A stretch of DNA of 64,000 bases, taken from positions 7,239,378-7,303,377 of the forward strand of contig NZ_VJOK01000001.1 of assembly GCF_013302895.1 (NCBI RefSeq), read 5' to 3'. Within the stretch, counting starts at the first letter, position 1; every line of letters starts with the position of its first letter. The position numbers and the translations under genes are program-made. Origin of the DNA: Streptomyces albus subsp. chlorinus (GTDB lineage: Bacteria; Actinomycetota; Actinomycetes; Streptomycetales; Streptomycetaceae). Positions 21,801 to 29,470 of this stretch are shown one piece after another. A model generated the notes under the pieces. The model did not search any database and was not told where the DNA came from. It worked only from the letters and a program-made list of their open reading frames with translations.

Positions 21801-23804
21801 GCCGGCCGCCACCGGCCCGGCGCCGAACTCGCGGGCGTGGTGGTCGGTGTGGGGCCAGGGGTCACCGGTCTGACCGCCGGCCGGAGGGTCTACGGCCTCG
21901 CCCGTGGGGCCTGCGCCACCCGGGTGCGGGCACGGGCCGACCTGCTGGCTGAGATCCCCGACGGCATGCGGTTCACGGAGGCGGCCACGTTGCCCGCGGC
22001 CTACCTCACCGTCCGGCGGGGGCTGGGGCAGCTGGCGCGGCTCCAGCGCGACGAGACCCTGTTCCTGCGCGGCGCGGGGGGCGGCCTCGCCCTCGCGGCC
22101 CTCGACCACGCCCGGCAGGTGGGGGCCCGGGTGATCGCCGCCGCCGGGCGGAAAGCGGACCGTGCCATGCTGCGGACGGCGGGCGTGAGCGAGGTCTTCG
22201 ACAGCGGCGATCCCGCACTTCCCCGGTACCTGCGAAGGCTCACCGGGCAGGGACCCGACGTGGTGCTGGACTGCGCGGGTCCGGACGCCTCCGACGCCGC
22301 CGAACTGCTGCCTCCCGGTGGCCGTCTCGTCCGCGTCGTACAGGGAGCACAGGACGACGGCCGGGCGCCGCGACCGCGGCACAGCGATGTGCTCCTGGCC
22401 TCGGTGGACACCGAGTGGGCCGTCACCGCGCGCCCAACTGCCACCGCCCGGCTCTTCAGGGAGGTGGCAGGGCTGGTCGCCGAGGGCGCCTACCGGCCGC
22501 TGCCGTTCACCTGCCACCAGGGAGACCGGGCGGCTGAGGCGTTCGACTGGATGCGCAAGGGCTTCAGCACGGGACACACGGTGCTGGACCTCGGCCGCCC
22601 CCCTCGCATCCGCCGACGGCACCCCCGCCTCACACTCGACGGGGAGGGCTGTTATCTGGTCACCGGCGGTCTGAGCGGGTTCGGTGCCCGGACGGCCCGC
22701 TGGCTGGCGTCGCGAGGCGCCCGGCGTCTGGCCCTGGTCAGCCGCAGTGGCCAGGCCACCGAGGGCGCCGGCACGCTCCTGGGCGAACTGAGGGAGTCGG
22801 GCGCGCATGTCACGGCACACGCCGTCGACGTCTCCGAGCCCGCGCAGGTGCGGGCCCTGCTCGCGGAACTCGCCGCGGAGGGAACCCCGCTCCGGGGCGT
22901 GATCCACGCGGCGGTCGTGCTGCGGGACGCCGCGTTCGAGGACGGGGACGAGGACGCCGACCGGGCCGTCCTGGCTCCCAAGCTGGCCGGCACCCGCGTG
23001 CTGGACGCCGCGACGCGCACGCTCGACCTCGACTTCTTCGTCGTCTACTCCTCGGTGACCAACACCGTCGGCAACCCGCACCAGGCGACCTACGCCGCGG
23101 CGAACGCGGCGGCCGAAGCCATCGTGCGCGAACGGCGCCGGGCGGGGCTGCCCGGCCTCGCGGTGCAGTGGGGCGGCATCGACGGGGTCGGCGCGCTGGC
23201 CGACCAGGTCCTCGCGGAGAGCGTGCGCAAGCGGGGGATGGGTCTGGTGACCCTGGAGGAAGCGTTCGCCGCGCTGGAGGAGCTGCTCGACCACGGCGGC
23301 GGTGATCGCCCCGGCGAGCAGCACACCGCCGCCACCGACGTCACCGCCGTGATCAATATCGACTGGGAGCGGCTGGCCGAGGTCCGCCCCTACATCCGCG
23401 AGCGCGCCCGGTTGCGGCACCTCGCCCCGCTGTCCGGGCACGTCGACTCCACCGCGCTGGAGGCCCAGCGCAAACGTCTCGTCGACGGCCCGCCGGACGA
23501 GGCGCGAAGCGTCGCCGAGGAGATGCTGAGCCGCGTCGTCGGCCGCGTCCTCGGCACCCCGCCGGGCGGCATCGACCGCTCCCGTCCTCTCGACCAGCTC
23601 GGCATCGACTCCATCATGGCGACCGAACTGATCAGCGCCGTCCGCCAGGAGTTCGGCTGCGAGCCGGCCGTCGTCGAGATCGCCTCCGGCCCGACGGTGA
23701 CCGAACTGGCGGCCCGCGTGGTGGCGCGGCTGCGCGAAGCCGGTGCCGGTGCCGGTGCCGGTGAAGGGACGCGGCCGGGGACCGGTGCGGGGGAGGGGCG
23801 ATGA
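15870..23804 (+). CDS. Type I polyketide synthase, KS-AT-DH-MT-psiKR-ER-KR-ACP
   Basis: A single-module PKS of about 2644 residues with the domain order of fungal highly reducing iterative synthases. KS: TACSSSL with Cys near residue 181, EAHGTGT, KTNIGHLEA. AT: GHSVGE (Ser about 682), with YAFH rather than the methylmalonyl YASH, so malonyl-CoA is likely. DH: DHRLGGTVVMP (about 1023) and the HPALLDAALQ Asp. C-methyltransferase: LEVGGGTGSL (about 1500). Then a structural psiKR, an ER (about 1900-2240), a KR with TGGLSGFG, YSSV and YAAAN, and an ACP with LGIDSIM (Ser about 2580). The ER nucleotide loop reads GGLALAA where GGVGxAA is usual, so it may be weak. The second of two close ATGs (15870) best fits the GAAAGG site. 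It overlaps the next gene by ATGA. The product probably leaves through that hydrolase. Confidence 0.93.
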   Translation: MADAPRPVRHEPVAVIGVACRLPGGIDGIDALWSALSEGRDLISEVPDDRFDKAWFGSADPRRPGKSYTFAGGFLDDIESWDAAFFGISPREAARIDPKQRMALEMAAEVFDDAGVDPAGLGGSSTAVYMGVYSHTYGAFQTRDPASIDAPTAMGSAGTAVANRVSYHFDLRGPSLTVDTACSSSLIAVHQACEALERGSCGLALAGGVNLVLDPYEYIIASKAQMLSPTGRSRAFSAAADGFVRAEGGGVVLLKRLRDAVADGDRVHAVLLGSGTNCDGRTPGLAHPNVAAQRDLLRDVYASTGVVPDDLAYLEAHGTGTLAGDLTECTAIGEALGRQRSTALPIGSVKTNIGHLEAAAGVAGLLKAISVLRYGSVPPSLHAEPLNPEIDFTGLGIDPVRTLRPLESAGRGLVGINSFGAGGANAHAVLGPPPRSPRRHRPVRPAAATRSVRTAGPDATSPPDPTATGRAVRAGGAAKATSKRLPVVVSGHTEAAVRQAAGAFSERFRSADPAEFYDLAATACTRRGHHTYRAAVLASDTAEAAELLAGLASDTRTATDARAAATATDTPAPGTPDASGALRTAVETGKTAFVFSGNGSQWAGMGADLLDTLPAFRDEAARVDAALRPLVGWSVLEELRAPAGRARFHRTEFAQPALFAVQAGLVAELAERGVRPAAVTGHSVGEVAAAYTCGALDLESAARVVAERSRAQGGTAGRGRMAAVGLSVARAEKELHAFGGRLEISGINDEENVTVAGAAQALRELGERLSLEGVFFRALDLDYAFHSRVMDPLEEPLLRALAGLRPRAPHIPMISTVTGAPLGPGEADAQYWWRNVREPVLLAQAVGALAAEGHDIFVEIAPHPVLRGHLKRAGGRRRRRTAVIPTLLRPPAAEGPAGSTRAGERPRDEAPEKDGAPEKCGDEPRRGSGRGPAQLDAATCAVLACGAQVEWGAFFPVRAEVTDLPRIAWQRERHWNGAGEWWAPLTGKGRGRYEHPLLGVRAPLRAPGWHGEVEPSRLPWLADHRLGGTVVMPAAAFAEMAMAAGRHALRTTASAVDPASVAAGAEVYDLDIRRLLSLPWDDPEMDVRTQVSVDEGGRVEIAARAGDAGEGEWRTHARGFVRPLGGEPPAPPDVREVTRAPDARRWSGEEHYARMAAAGIDYGPAFRTLRTLHAKGSRAVAAYSLERPGPGFEVHPALLDAALQAGAVLLADAGGDPFLPDFLGSVRRWRPPTDTGHIHVRLRAATADEAVFDMVLTDPAGVVTLEIEEYRAKRFRGTAQGARHYRTELRAASRPGPAPRPDAPPPRALPSPQELAEAAAQAVEKSDEETAAALYRALVAVTGHHGAKVLRELAAGDGPFGLDELSAAGVLPRYRKLVSLLATTAEQQGLLENLSPSGQQPRWRVCAPVRTGTAQQLEAIDRAFPGHTPIRLLYERCSRHLRAVLTGEADAVQVVFPDGETHQAQYCYESAPGVRNGIQRATAAVAALAERWPSDRPLRILEVGGGTGSLTAALLPLLPAHRTEYVFTDVSAHLLQQARTRFAPYDFVRYQPFDLERDPAEQNLDGEWFDLVVAVNVLHVASDLTDAVRRVTSTLAPAGRLLVIENHDPRPLALVFGLLEGFWNYRDTGLRASSPLLGAEGWRDVLHTCGFESVVRLGAAEGTGEAGSSAGEEQSALLAQLPDSVRQPSPALLVPGRRVRGRWAVVGEEGSGPLADVLCGCLAQSGGDVTVVRTRRTAAEWDTLVGEVRPDEVVLVTGSPAAQAEGDTSHSGTSGPGTAHGEMAAALARIAALRALLKAVDGTADPTGGMRRGGRAPVPRLWIVNTSAGALPVPGAAPSPVEAVTWGLAHALDAERPDLGVRHIALRPTGDPDTDARLLVEELLSPGDEDEIVLTRQGRFVSRLLPAPRALTASGEGTRELLVHDPGPGYGLAWEEAAPQEPGGLGEGEVLVEVRAASVAPRDVARARGEVAAAADGAGRHRPGAELAGVVVGVGPGVTGLTAGRRVYGLARGACATRVRARADLLAEIPDGMRFTEAATLPAAYLTVRRGLGQLARLQRDETLFLRGAGGGLALAALDHARQVGARVIAAAGRKADRAMLRTAGVSEVFDSGDPALPRYLRRLTGQGPDVVLDCAGPDASDAAELLPPGGRLVRVVQGAQDDGRAPRPRHSDVLLASVDTEWAVTARPTATARLFREVAGLVAEGAYRPLPFTCHQGDRAAEAFDWMRKGFSTGHTVLDLGRPPRIRRRHPRLTLDGEGCYLVTGGLSGFGARTARWLASRGARRLALVSRSGQATEGAGTLLGELRESGAHVTAHAVDVSEPAQVRALLAELAAEGTPLRGVIHAAVVLRDAAFEDGDEDADRAVLAPKLAGTRVLDAATRTLDLDFFVVYSSVTNTVGNPHQATYAAANAAAEAIVRERRRAGLPGLAVQWGGIDGVGALADQVLAESVRKRGMGLVTLEEAFAALEELLDHGGGDRPGEQHTAATDVTAVINIDWERLAEVRPYIRERARLRHLAPLSGHVDSTALEAQRKRLVDGPPDEARSVAEEMLSRVVGRVLGTPPGGIDRSRPLDQLGIDSIMATELISAVRQEFGCEPAVVEIASGPTVTELAARVVARLREAGAGAGAGEGTRPGTGAGEGR

Positions 23805-24577
23805 GACTGCGTCTGCGGTCGTGGGGGGAGGAGAGCGGCGGCGGGGGAGCAGAGCGCACGGTGCTGCTCGTGCACGGGCTCGCTTCCGACTCCGGGACGT
23901 GGGAGGCGGTCGCGCCGCGCATCGCCCGGCTCGGCTACCGCGTCCTCGCCCCCGATCTGCGCGGACACGGAAGGAGCCCGCGCGGCTACTACAGCCCGCG
24001 GGCGCTCGCCGACGACCTCTGCCAGACGCTCCCCGTCGGAGCGGCTCTCGCCCTCGGGCACTCCGTCGGCGCGGCGGTGCTGAGCCTGGCCGCCGGGGCA
24101 CTGGCTCCCCGGCGGCTCGGCTACGCGGAGCCCTACTGGGACATCGACGCCGTCTCCGAGCTGCCCGACGCCTCGTCCGCGAACCGGCTGATGGCGGTGA
24201 CCCCGGAGCGGATCGCCGCCCAGCACCCCACCTGGCCCGAACGGATCGTCGCCGCCGAGGCGGCGGCCAGGGCCCGTTGGGACCCGCGCACCATGGTCGA
24301 CCTCCACGCCCACGACATGCCACGGATACCCGGCAGGACCCCGGCCCCCTCCCTCGTGCTGCGGGCCGGCATCCCGGGGGTGGCACCGGAGCTGGACGAG
24401 CGGGAACTGGCACGGCGCGGATTCGAGGTCGTCACGCTGCCGGGTGCCGGGCATCTGCTCCACCACGACGAGCCGGAAGGCTTCATGGCCGTGCTCGGAG
24501 CATGGCTCGGCTCCGGAGGGCACACCGGGGGAACCGGCGAGGACGCGCGGGGCACCGGCGCGCACGCGGCCCGGTGA
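23801..24577 (+). CDS. Alpha/beta hydrolase, probable product-releasing enzyme of the PKS
   Basis: A 258-residue alpha/beta-hydrolase. The oxyanion strand VLLVHGLASDSGTW is followed by DLRGHGRSP, the nucleophile elbow GHSVGAAV (Ser about 88) and a C-terminal GAGHLLHHDEP that supplies the catalytic His. Its start codon overlaps the PKS stop (ATGA), so the two are translationally coupled. The likely job is hydrolysis or editing of acyl-ACP intermediates, like a discrete thioesterase. Small-molecule ester hydrolysis is the alternative. The tail is Gly/Thr/Ala-rich and low in complexity. Confidence 0.85.
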   Translation: MRLRLRSWGEESGGGGAERTVLLVHGLASDSGTWEAVAPRIARLGYRVLAPDLRGHGRSPRGYYSPRALADDLCQTLPVGAALALGHSVGAAVLSLAAGALAPRRLGYAEPYWDIDAVSELPDASSANRLMAVTPERIAAQHPTWPERIVAAEAAARARWDPRTMVDLHAHDMPRIPGRTPAPSLVLRAGIPGVAPELDERELARRGFEVVTLPGAGHLLHHDEPEGFMAVLGAWLGSGGHTGGTGEDARGTGAHAAR

Positions 24578-24674
24578 ACGCCGCGTGCGACACGCCGGCC
24601 GGGACGCCGCGGAAGCACTGTGCGGAACGAGGAACGGACCGGAACGAGGGACGGACCGGAACAGAGGAGTCGGA

Positions 24675-24995
24675 GTGCCTGCCGCAGACCCGTCCTTGAG
24701 CACCCGGCTGCGCGGTATGTCCGCCGGGGAGCGGGAGCGCCTCCTGCTGGATGTCGTCACCGAGTGCACCTCGTCGGTGCTCGGCTACCACGACCCGGCG
24801 GAGCTGGAGCCGGACCTGACCTTTCCGGAAGCGGGTGTCGACTCGCTCACCGCGACGGAGATCCGCGGCCGGATCGCCGCCCGCATCGGCGTTCCGGTGC
24901 CGCGGGCCCGGTTCGACGCCGGGACGACGCTGGCCGAAGCAGCCGTGATCCTGGCCGCCCTGGTGGCGGAGGCGCACGAGGCTTCGGACGTGTAA
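24675..24995 (+). CDS. Discrete acyl carrier protein
   Basis: A 106-residue carrier protein. The phosphopantetheine site is EAGVDSLTATEIR, with the attachment Ser near residue 55, followed by the usual helix III region RFDAGTTLAEAA. GTG at 24675 with a GAGGAG site five bases upstream is preferred to upstream codons that lack family similarity. It is the fourth gene of the ligase-PKS-hydrolase set. Because the PKS has its own ACP, this one may receive the starter acid from the AMP ligase; that role is inferred. Confidence 0.85.
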   Translation: MPAADPSLSTRLRGMSAGERERLLLDVVTECTSSVLGYHDPAELEPDLTFPEAGVDSLTATEIRGRIAARIGVPVPRARFDAGTTLAEAAVILAALVAEAHEASDV

Positions 24996-25103
24996 GAGGA
25001 GGCGCGGGCGCACGCGGGCCGGACGCCGAGCCGAAGCCGGGAACGGCTGAGGCCGGGGCCGGACCGGGCCGGGCCGAGGCCGGTCACGTGCGGCCTCTCG
25101 TGG

Positions 25104-25736
25104 TTACTTGAACGCCACCCACAGGGCCGCACAGCCACGGGACCACAGGTGCACCGAACGGAACGACGCACGCAGGGCCGCCTCGAGGTCGTCGGCGTCG
25201 TCGTGGGCGTTGGCGAAGATGCCCCGCCGGTTGTAGGCGTCCATCAGCCATCGGGCCCGCGCCGGCACCTTCACGCCGCGGCCGTGGCGGACGAGGGTGG
25301 CGCCGAAGAAGCGCCCGTCCGGTCCGAGCACACGTGCCGCCTCCTCGACCGCGTGCGCCTTGGCCCCGATGCCCTGCCCCGGAAGCGTGTGGAACACCAG
25401 CGACATGGCGACGGAATCCACGCTCGCCTCGTCCAGCGCCCACCGCTCGAACACATCCTGCTGATAGGTCTGGACATGATGGTCCGGCAGCGCCTCGCGT
25501 GCCGTTCGCAAGGGTGCTTCATCGCGGTCCAGCAGATGCACAGCTGTCGTGGAACGCAGCCCCGAGCGCCGCAGCAGCGAGCCCGTCCCGGGTCCGACAT
25601 CGAGGTGCCGGTCCCCGGTGTGGCGCCGGTAGAGCCGGATCAGGTGCCGCGTCGAGCACCGCCAGAACAACGGGCAGGTCACCTTGTGGACGAGCAGATC
25701 GTAACCGGAGAGAAAAGAAGCGCTATACGCGAACAT
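25104..25736 (-). CDS. Class I SAM-dependent methyltransferase
   Basis: A 210-residue protein with the class I fold. The N-terminal segment SASFLSGYDLLVHKVTCPLF resembles small-molecule methyltransferases. SAM motif I is HLDVGPGTGSLL (about residue 46) and the acidic motif II is HLLDRDEAPL. The ATG at 25736 has a GTGAGG sequence upstream. It converges on the ACP gene across 108 bp. Position suggests it may act on the polyketide product or its starter acid, but it is on the other strand and could be independent. Confidence 0.8.
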   Translation of the reverse strand: MFAYSASFLSGYDLLVHKVTCPLFWRCSTRHLIRLYRRHTGDRHLDVGPGTGSLLRRSGLRSTTAVHLLDRDEAPLRTAREALPDHHVQTYQQDVFERWALDEASVDSVAMSLVFHTLPGQGIGAKAHAVEEAARVLGPDGRFFGATLVRHGRGVKVPARARWLMDAYNRRGIFANAHDDADDLEAALRASFRSVHLWSRGCAALWVAFK

Positions 25737-25916
25737 GACGGAAAACCTCACTTGGTGAAGGTGGACCGGTATCGCCCTTTCCGCTCTGATTCCTTCCCCG
25801 GCGCGGCGAAAAGGTGCCGCGGCCCGGCCACTCGATCGAGGGGTGGTGGCGGGAACGTGCGAGCGGGCCGGCACGTTGTCGCTGAGCCCGTACTCGCCCA
25901 CCGACCCTGGAGCACC

Positions 25917-26594
25917 ATGTCCGAGGCCACACCCACCGCTTCGACCGTCCTCCCCGCGCTCCCGGCCCTGGGTGCCCAGGCCGAGCGGCTGATCGAGCTG
26001 GGAGTGCACGCGTTCTCGGGACTGGCCGCCGACGAGATCCGAGCCTTCGCGGCGAACGCCGAGGGCTCTCAGGGCAGTGACGGTGCCCTGCTCGCCGTCC
26101 ACCCCGGCCGTGCCCCCGCCTCGGCGCTCGCGCCGCTGCTGCGACGCGACGGCAAGCCGGGGTTCGTCGTCACCGACATGCCCGACGTCGACCTCTTCAC
26201 CCCCTGCGCCGTCGAGCTGCCCGACGCCCCCCTCTACCTCGTCACCGCACCCGACCGCGGGGACCACATGGCCAACTGGAGCCCCAGCGAGGCACTGCCC
26301 GCCCTCACGGATGAGGGCCGTACTCCGCTGCTGCTCACCGAAGGAATCCACTGGGTGCTCCAGCAGCCGGAGGCACTCGAACGCAACCGCTGCTTCATGA
26401 CCATCGGCTCCCGGCTCCGCAAGGCCAACGGCACCATGGACGCCCGCACCCCGGCCCTCTGGATCAGCAACGGAACCGGGAGGGACGGCCGCGAGCGCCG
26501 CAACGCTCCCAAGGTCGGCTGGTGCTGGTGGAACAACCGGCACACCTGGCTCGGCTTCGCCTCGGCGAAGGACCGCACGGCCAAAGACGGATGA
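25917..26594 (+). CDS. DUF5701-like conserved protein
   Basis: A 225-residue soluble protein of unknown function. The C-terminal block VGWCWWNNRHTWLGFASA and the EGIHWVLQQPE stretch before it are what I associate with the actinobacterial DUF5701 family. There is no signal peptide, membrane segment or recognisable catalytic motif. The ATG at 25917 is preceded by GGAGCACC. It stands alone between the divergent methyltransferase and the convergent endonuclease gene. Family assignment is from memory. Confidence 0.65.
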   Translation: MSEATPTASTVLPALPALGAQAERLIELGVHAFSGLAADEIRAFAANAEGSQGSDGALLAVHPGRAPASALAPLLRRDGKPGFVVTDMPDVDLFTPCAVELPDAPLYLVTAPDRGDHMANWSPSEALPALTDEGRTPLLLTEGIHWVLQQPEALERNRCFMTIGSRLRKANGTMDARTPALWISNGTGRDGRERRNAPKVGWCWWNNRHTWLGFASAKDRTAKDG

Positions 26595-26651
26595 CCGTGC
26601 GGCCTCCGGCCGAGGCGGCCCCGTCCTCGGCCGGCGGCAGCCGTCGCACCA

Positions 26652-26676
26652 GGGGCACCCCGGCCTCGGGTGCCCC
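26652..26676. terminator. Hairpin between convergent genes
   Basis: A perfect 9-bp stem (GGGGCACCC / GGGTGCCCC) with a 7-nt loop lies between the ends of the DUF5701 gene and the convergent endonuclease gene. There is no U-tract, as is common for Streptomyces terminators, and it could serve both directions. Confidence 0.6.
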
Positions 26677-26692
26677 GCGAGGGGACGGTCAG

Positions 26693-26736
26693 GACGTCGC
26701 GGCTCTTACGACCAGACGTCGCGGTTCTTACGACCA
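26693..26736. repeat. 22-bp tandem duplication at the 3' end of the endonuclease gene
   Basis: Two adjacent 22-bp units (26693-26714 and 26715-26736) differ at one base. The right-hand unit contains the stop codon and last codons of the minus-strand endonuclease gene; the left-hand unit is an extra copy just downstream of the stop. Confidence 0.9.
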
Positions 26737-27558
26737 GATCACGCCGACCCATTCCGGGTGGTCGACGAACGGGTTGCGGTTGTGCTGGAACTGGTCGTAT
26801 ATGACGTCGTTGCGGCGCTTCTCGAAGGCGTCCGGCGGGTCCTGTTCGCTCCACGTCTTCAGGACGGACAGCCGCCCCAGGCTGGGGGCGGAACCGTTGT
26901 CGACCTTGTCGTTGGGCTCCAGGTCGGGGAAGGAGTCCTCTCCCTCGTAGCGGACCGCCATGTACAGGACCATGCGGGCCACATCGCCCTTGACCTCGTC
27001 CCGGGGTTCGAACGAGTCGGCGTCGGTGAAGTTGCCGGGAGCCTCACCGACCTCGTCGCCGCCCTCGTCGAAGTCCTTGTTGCCGCGCTCGCTGTTGACC
27101 GACACATCGGCGGGCCGCAGATGGTGGATGTCGGTGCCGGGCCCCGGCGCGGTCCCGAAGTCGCCGTGGGACTTGGCCCACACGTGCTCCCGGTTCCACT
27201 GGTCGGCGCCTGAGCCGTGGTCGTCGGCGTTCTGGGAGCGGCCGGTGTAGAGGAGGATGACGTGCGAGGGGTCGTCGGGGTCCTGGTCGGTGGACTTGAG
27301 CGCGTCCCACACCTGGTCGTAGGAGAGCGTGTCGGACTTCTTGATGATCTCGTGGAGCGCCGCCTTCAACTCAGGTCCGGTCTTGCCCTCGGCGTCCTGG
27401 TAGTAGTCGTCGGGTGCGGCGTAGGGGGCGGAGACGGACGCGCGGGGGGAGTCGGGGGAGTCGGGGCCGAGCGGCATCGCCGCTGCCGGTGCCGGGGCCA
27501 GCGCCAGCAGTGCCGAGGCGCCGAGCACGGCGGTCAGAGGAGCGTGGGCAACACGCAT
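26728..27558 (-). CDS. Secreted endonuclease I family nuclease
   Basis: A 276-residue protein with a Sec signal peptide (MRVAHAPLTA, then a hydrophobic core ending in APAAA near residue 27). The mature part matches bacterial endonuclease I (EndA/Vvn/Dns): the NREHVWAKSHGDFG segment carries the catalytic His of the beta-beta-alpha-Me motif, DIHHLRPADVSVNSERGNK supplies further conserved residues, and DVARMVLYMAVRY is the following conserved helix. It should degrade DNA outside the cell with a divalent metal. ATG at 27558 has GAGAGGA six bases upstream; the longer upstream frame has no support. Confidence 0.9.
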   Translation of the reverse strand: MRVAHAPLTAVLGASALLALAPAPAAAMPLGPDSPDSPRASVSAPYAAPDDYYQDAEGKTGPELKAALHEIIKKSDTLSYDQVWDALKSTDQDPDDPSHVILLYTGRSQNADDHGSGADQWNREHVWAKSHGDFGTAPGPGTDIHHLRPADVSVNSERGNKDFDEGGDEVGEAPGNFTDADSFEPRDEVKGDVARMVLYMAVRYEGEDSFPDLEPNDKVDNGSAPSLGRLSVLKTWSEQDPPDAFEKRRNDVIYDQFQHNRNPFVDHPEWVGVIWS

Positions 27559-27715
27559 GGGGGGTCCTCTCGACGGCGCGTGCCGCCCCTTGGGCGTCAA
27601 CGGCTCCCGGAACGGCACGCGTTGGGCATGTGACCGGGCAGCCTGCCATACTTTCGCACACATGCGCGAGAGGGCACGGGCGGTCGAGGCGGCGCCGTCC
27701 TCGGCGCCCGCCGGG

Positions 27716-28222
27716 TCATTCCTGGCCGGGCGGCGAGACGGGAAGCGGACGCAGGGGCACGGGTGTCGACACCACGATCGAGGTGGTCGTCCGCCCGAAG
27801 AGAAGAAACGTGTCGAGGATCTTCTCCAGGCCCTCGATCGACGGGGCATGGACCTTGAGGTGGATGCAGTCCTCTCCGGTGATCCGATGACACTCGACAA
27901 CCTGCGGGTTCTCGCGGGCGGCCCTGGTGATGTTCGGCAGTTGCCCCGGCCCCGGGCGCACGCGGACGAGAGCGGTCACGGGCATCCCCAGCGACGCGGG
28001 GTCCACGTTCATCCGGTAGCCGGTGATGACGCCGAGCCGCTCCAGGCGCTGCACCCGTTCGGTGACGGCCGGCGCGGACATCCCGACGCGGCGGCCCAGC
28101 TCCGACATCGACAGCCGCGGGTCGTCGTGGAGTTGGGAGAGCAGACGCACATTCACCGCGTCGAGGAGCTTTCCCCGCTCGCTGCAGGCCTTCTGGCTTG
28201 CCGACCTTGATTCTCCAGGCAT
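27716..28222 (-). CDS. Lrp/AsnC family transcriptional regulator
   Basis: A 168-residue regulator. Residues about 18-75 form the AsnC helix-turn-helix (LLSQLHDDPRLSMSELGRRV then SAPAVTERVQRLERLGVI). The C-terminal RAM domain follows (ALVRVRPGPGQL...CHRITGEDCIHLKV), which in this family binds amino acids and drives octamer formation. ATG at 28222 follows a GGGGGGTG sequence. It is divergent from an aldo/keto reductase gene across 178 bp, the classic layout for a local regulator controlling its neighbour. Confidence 0.92.
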   Translation of the reverse strand: MPGESRSASQKACSERGKLLDAVNVRLLSQLHDDPRLSMSELGRRVGMSAPAVTERVQRLERLGVITGYRMNVDPASLGMPVTALVRVRPGPGQLPNITRAARENPQVVECHRITGEDCIHLKVHAPSIEGLEKILDTFLLFGRTTTSIVVSTPVPLRPLPVSPPGQE

Positions 28223-28400
28223 CTCGCACCCCCCAGCTTCAAACACACATTCCATGCGGCGTCAGCGCTCTGCAAGATACCGCGCATGGCCCGCACAGCG
28301 ACGCATGCGGTGCCGGCCCCGCATCGGGGAGAGCGCGCTCTTCCCTCACCCTGGCCCGGCGTCGGCGGTTCCGGCAGCCGGACCAGCACAAGGAGACGTG

Positions 28401-29381
28401 ATGCGATACACCAGGCTCGGCTCGACAGGACTGAAGGTCTCACGGGTCTGTCTCGGCATGATGAGCTATGGCGATCCCGCCCAGTGGGAGTGGCTCTTGG
28501 ACGAGCAGGCAGCCGAACCCCTCGTGCGGCGGGCGGTGGAGGCCGGGGTGACGTTCTTCGACACCGCGGACATGTACGCGCGCGGCATCAGCGAGGAGAT
28601 CACCGGGCGCCTGCTCCGCAGACTCCTCCCCCGCCGCGACGACTACGTGCTCGCGACGAAAGTCCACTTCCCGATGGGCTCGGGACCCAACGACGGCGGT
28701 CTGTCGCGCAAGCACATCCTGTCCGGCATCGATTCCTCACTGCGGCGTCTCGGCGTCGATCACGTGGACCTGTACCAGATCCACCGGTGGGACGACGCGA
28801 CACCGATCGAGGAGACGATGGAAGTCCTGCACGACGTGGTGCGCTCCGGCAAGGCCCGCTACATCGGCGCGTCCAGCATGTTCGCCTGGCAGTTCGCGAA
28901 GGCCCAGCACGTCGCGGAGACCCACGGCTGGACGAAGTTCGTGTCGATGCAGAACCACTACAACCTGGCCTACCGCGAGGAGGAGCGGGAGATGATCCCG
29001 CTCTGCCTCGACCAGGGGGTCGGCTGCATCCCCTGGAGCCCGCTGGCCCGCGGTCTGCTCGCCGGTACCCGGGAACGTGATGGCACCTCGCTCTCGGTCC
29101 GCGCGGGCAGCGACCAGATCGCCGGACAGCTGTATGGGGACGCCGACTTCGACGTCGTCGACGCGGTGCGCGAGGTGGCCCGTGAACGGGGGCTTCCGCC
29201 CGCGCGGATCGCCCTCGCGTGGCTCCTGCGCAAGCCTGTGATCAGCGCGCCGATCATCGGCGCGACCAAGCTGAACCATCTGGACGACGCGATCGCGGCG
29301 GTGGAGGTGTCGCTGGGCGAGGAGGAAGTCGCCCGGCTGGAGGCCCCCTACCGACCCCACCCGGTTCTCGGCCACTCCTGA
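28401..29381 (+). CDS. Aldo/keto reductase
   Basis: A 326-residue NADPH-dependent oxidoreductase with the (beta/alpha)8 fold. Catalytic tetrad: Asp in FFDTADMYARG with the Tyr four residues on, Lys in LATKVHF, and His in YQIHRWD. The NADPH-binding end includes IPWSPLARG and IIGATKLNHLDDAI. It resembles the YajO/Tas-like AKR group acting on aldehydes. AAGGAG lies seven bases before the ATG. Probably regulated by the divergent Lrp-type protein; the physiological substrate cannot be read from sequence. Confidence 0.92.
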   Translation: MRYTRLGSTGLKVSRVCLGMMSYGDPAQWEWLLDEQAAEPLVRRAVEAGVTFFDTADMYARGISEEITGRLLRRLLPRRDDYVLATKVHFPMGSGPNDGGLSRKHILSGIDSSLRRLGVDHVDLYQIHRWDDATPIEETMEVLHDVVRSGKARYIGASSMFAWQFAKAQHVAETHGWTKFVSMQNHYNLAYREEEREMIPLCLDQGVGCIPWSPLARGLLAGTRERDGTSLSVRAGSDQIAGQLYGDADFDVVDAVREVARERGLPPARIALAWLLRKPVISAPIIGATKLNHLDDAIAAVEVSLGEEEVARLEAPYRPHPVLGHS

Positions 29382-29424
29382 CCCGCAGGACGGATCGCCG
29401 ATGACACCGCCCACCGCGCGTCCA

Positions 29425-29451
29425 CGCTCCCGGCGGACTCCGCCGGGAGCG
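29425..29451. terminator. Bidirectional hairpin terminator
   Basis: Perfect inverted repeat with 13-bp arms around a single central base (arms 29425-29437 and 29439-29451), in the 89-bp gap between the convergent aldo/keto reductase and SDR genes. Position and symmetry suit a two-way terminator. Confidence 0.75.
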
Positions 29452-29470
29452 CGCGACGCCGCGGAGGATG

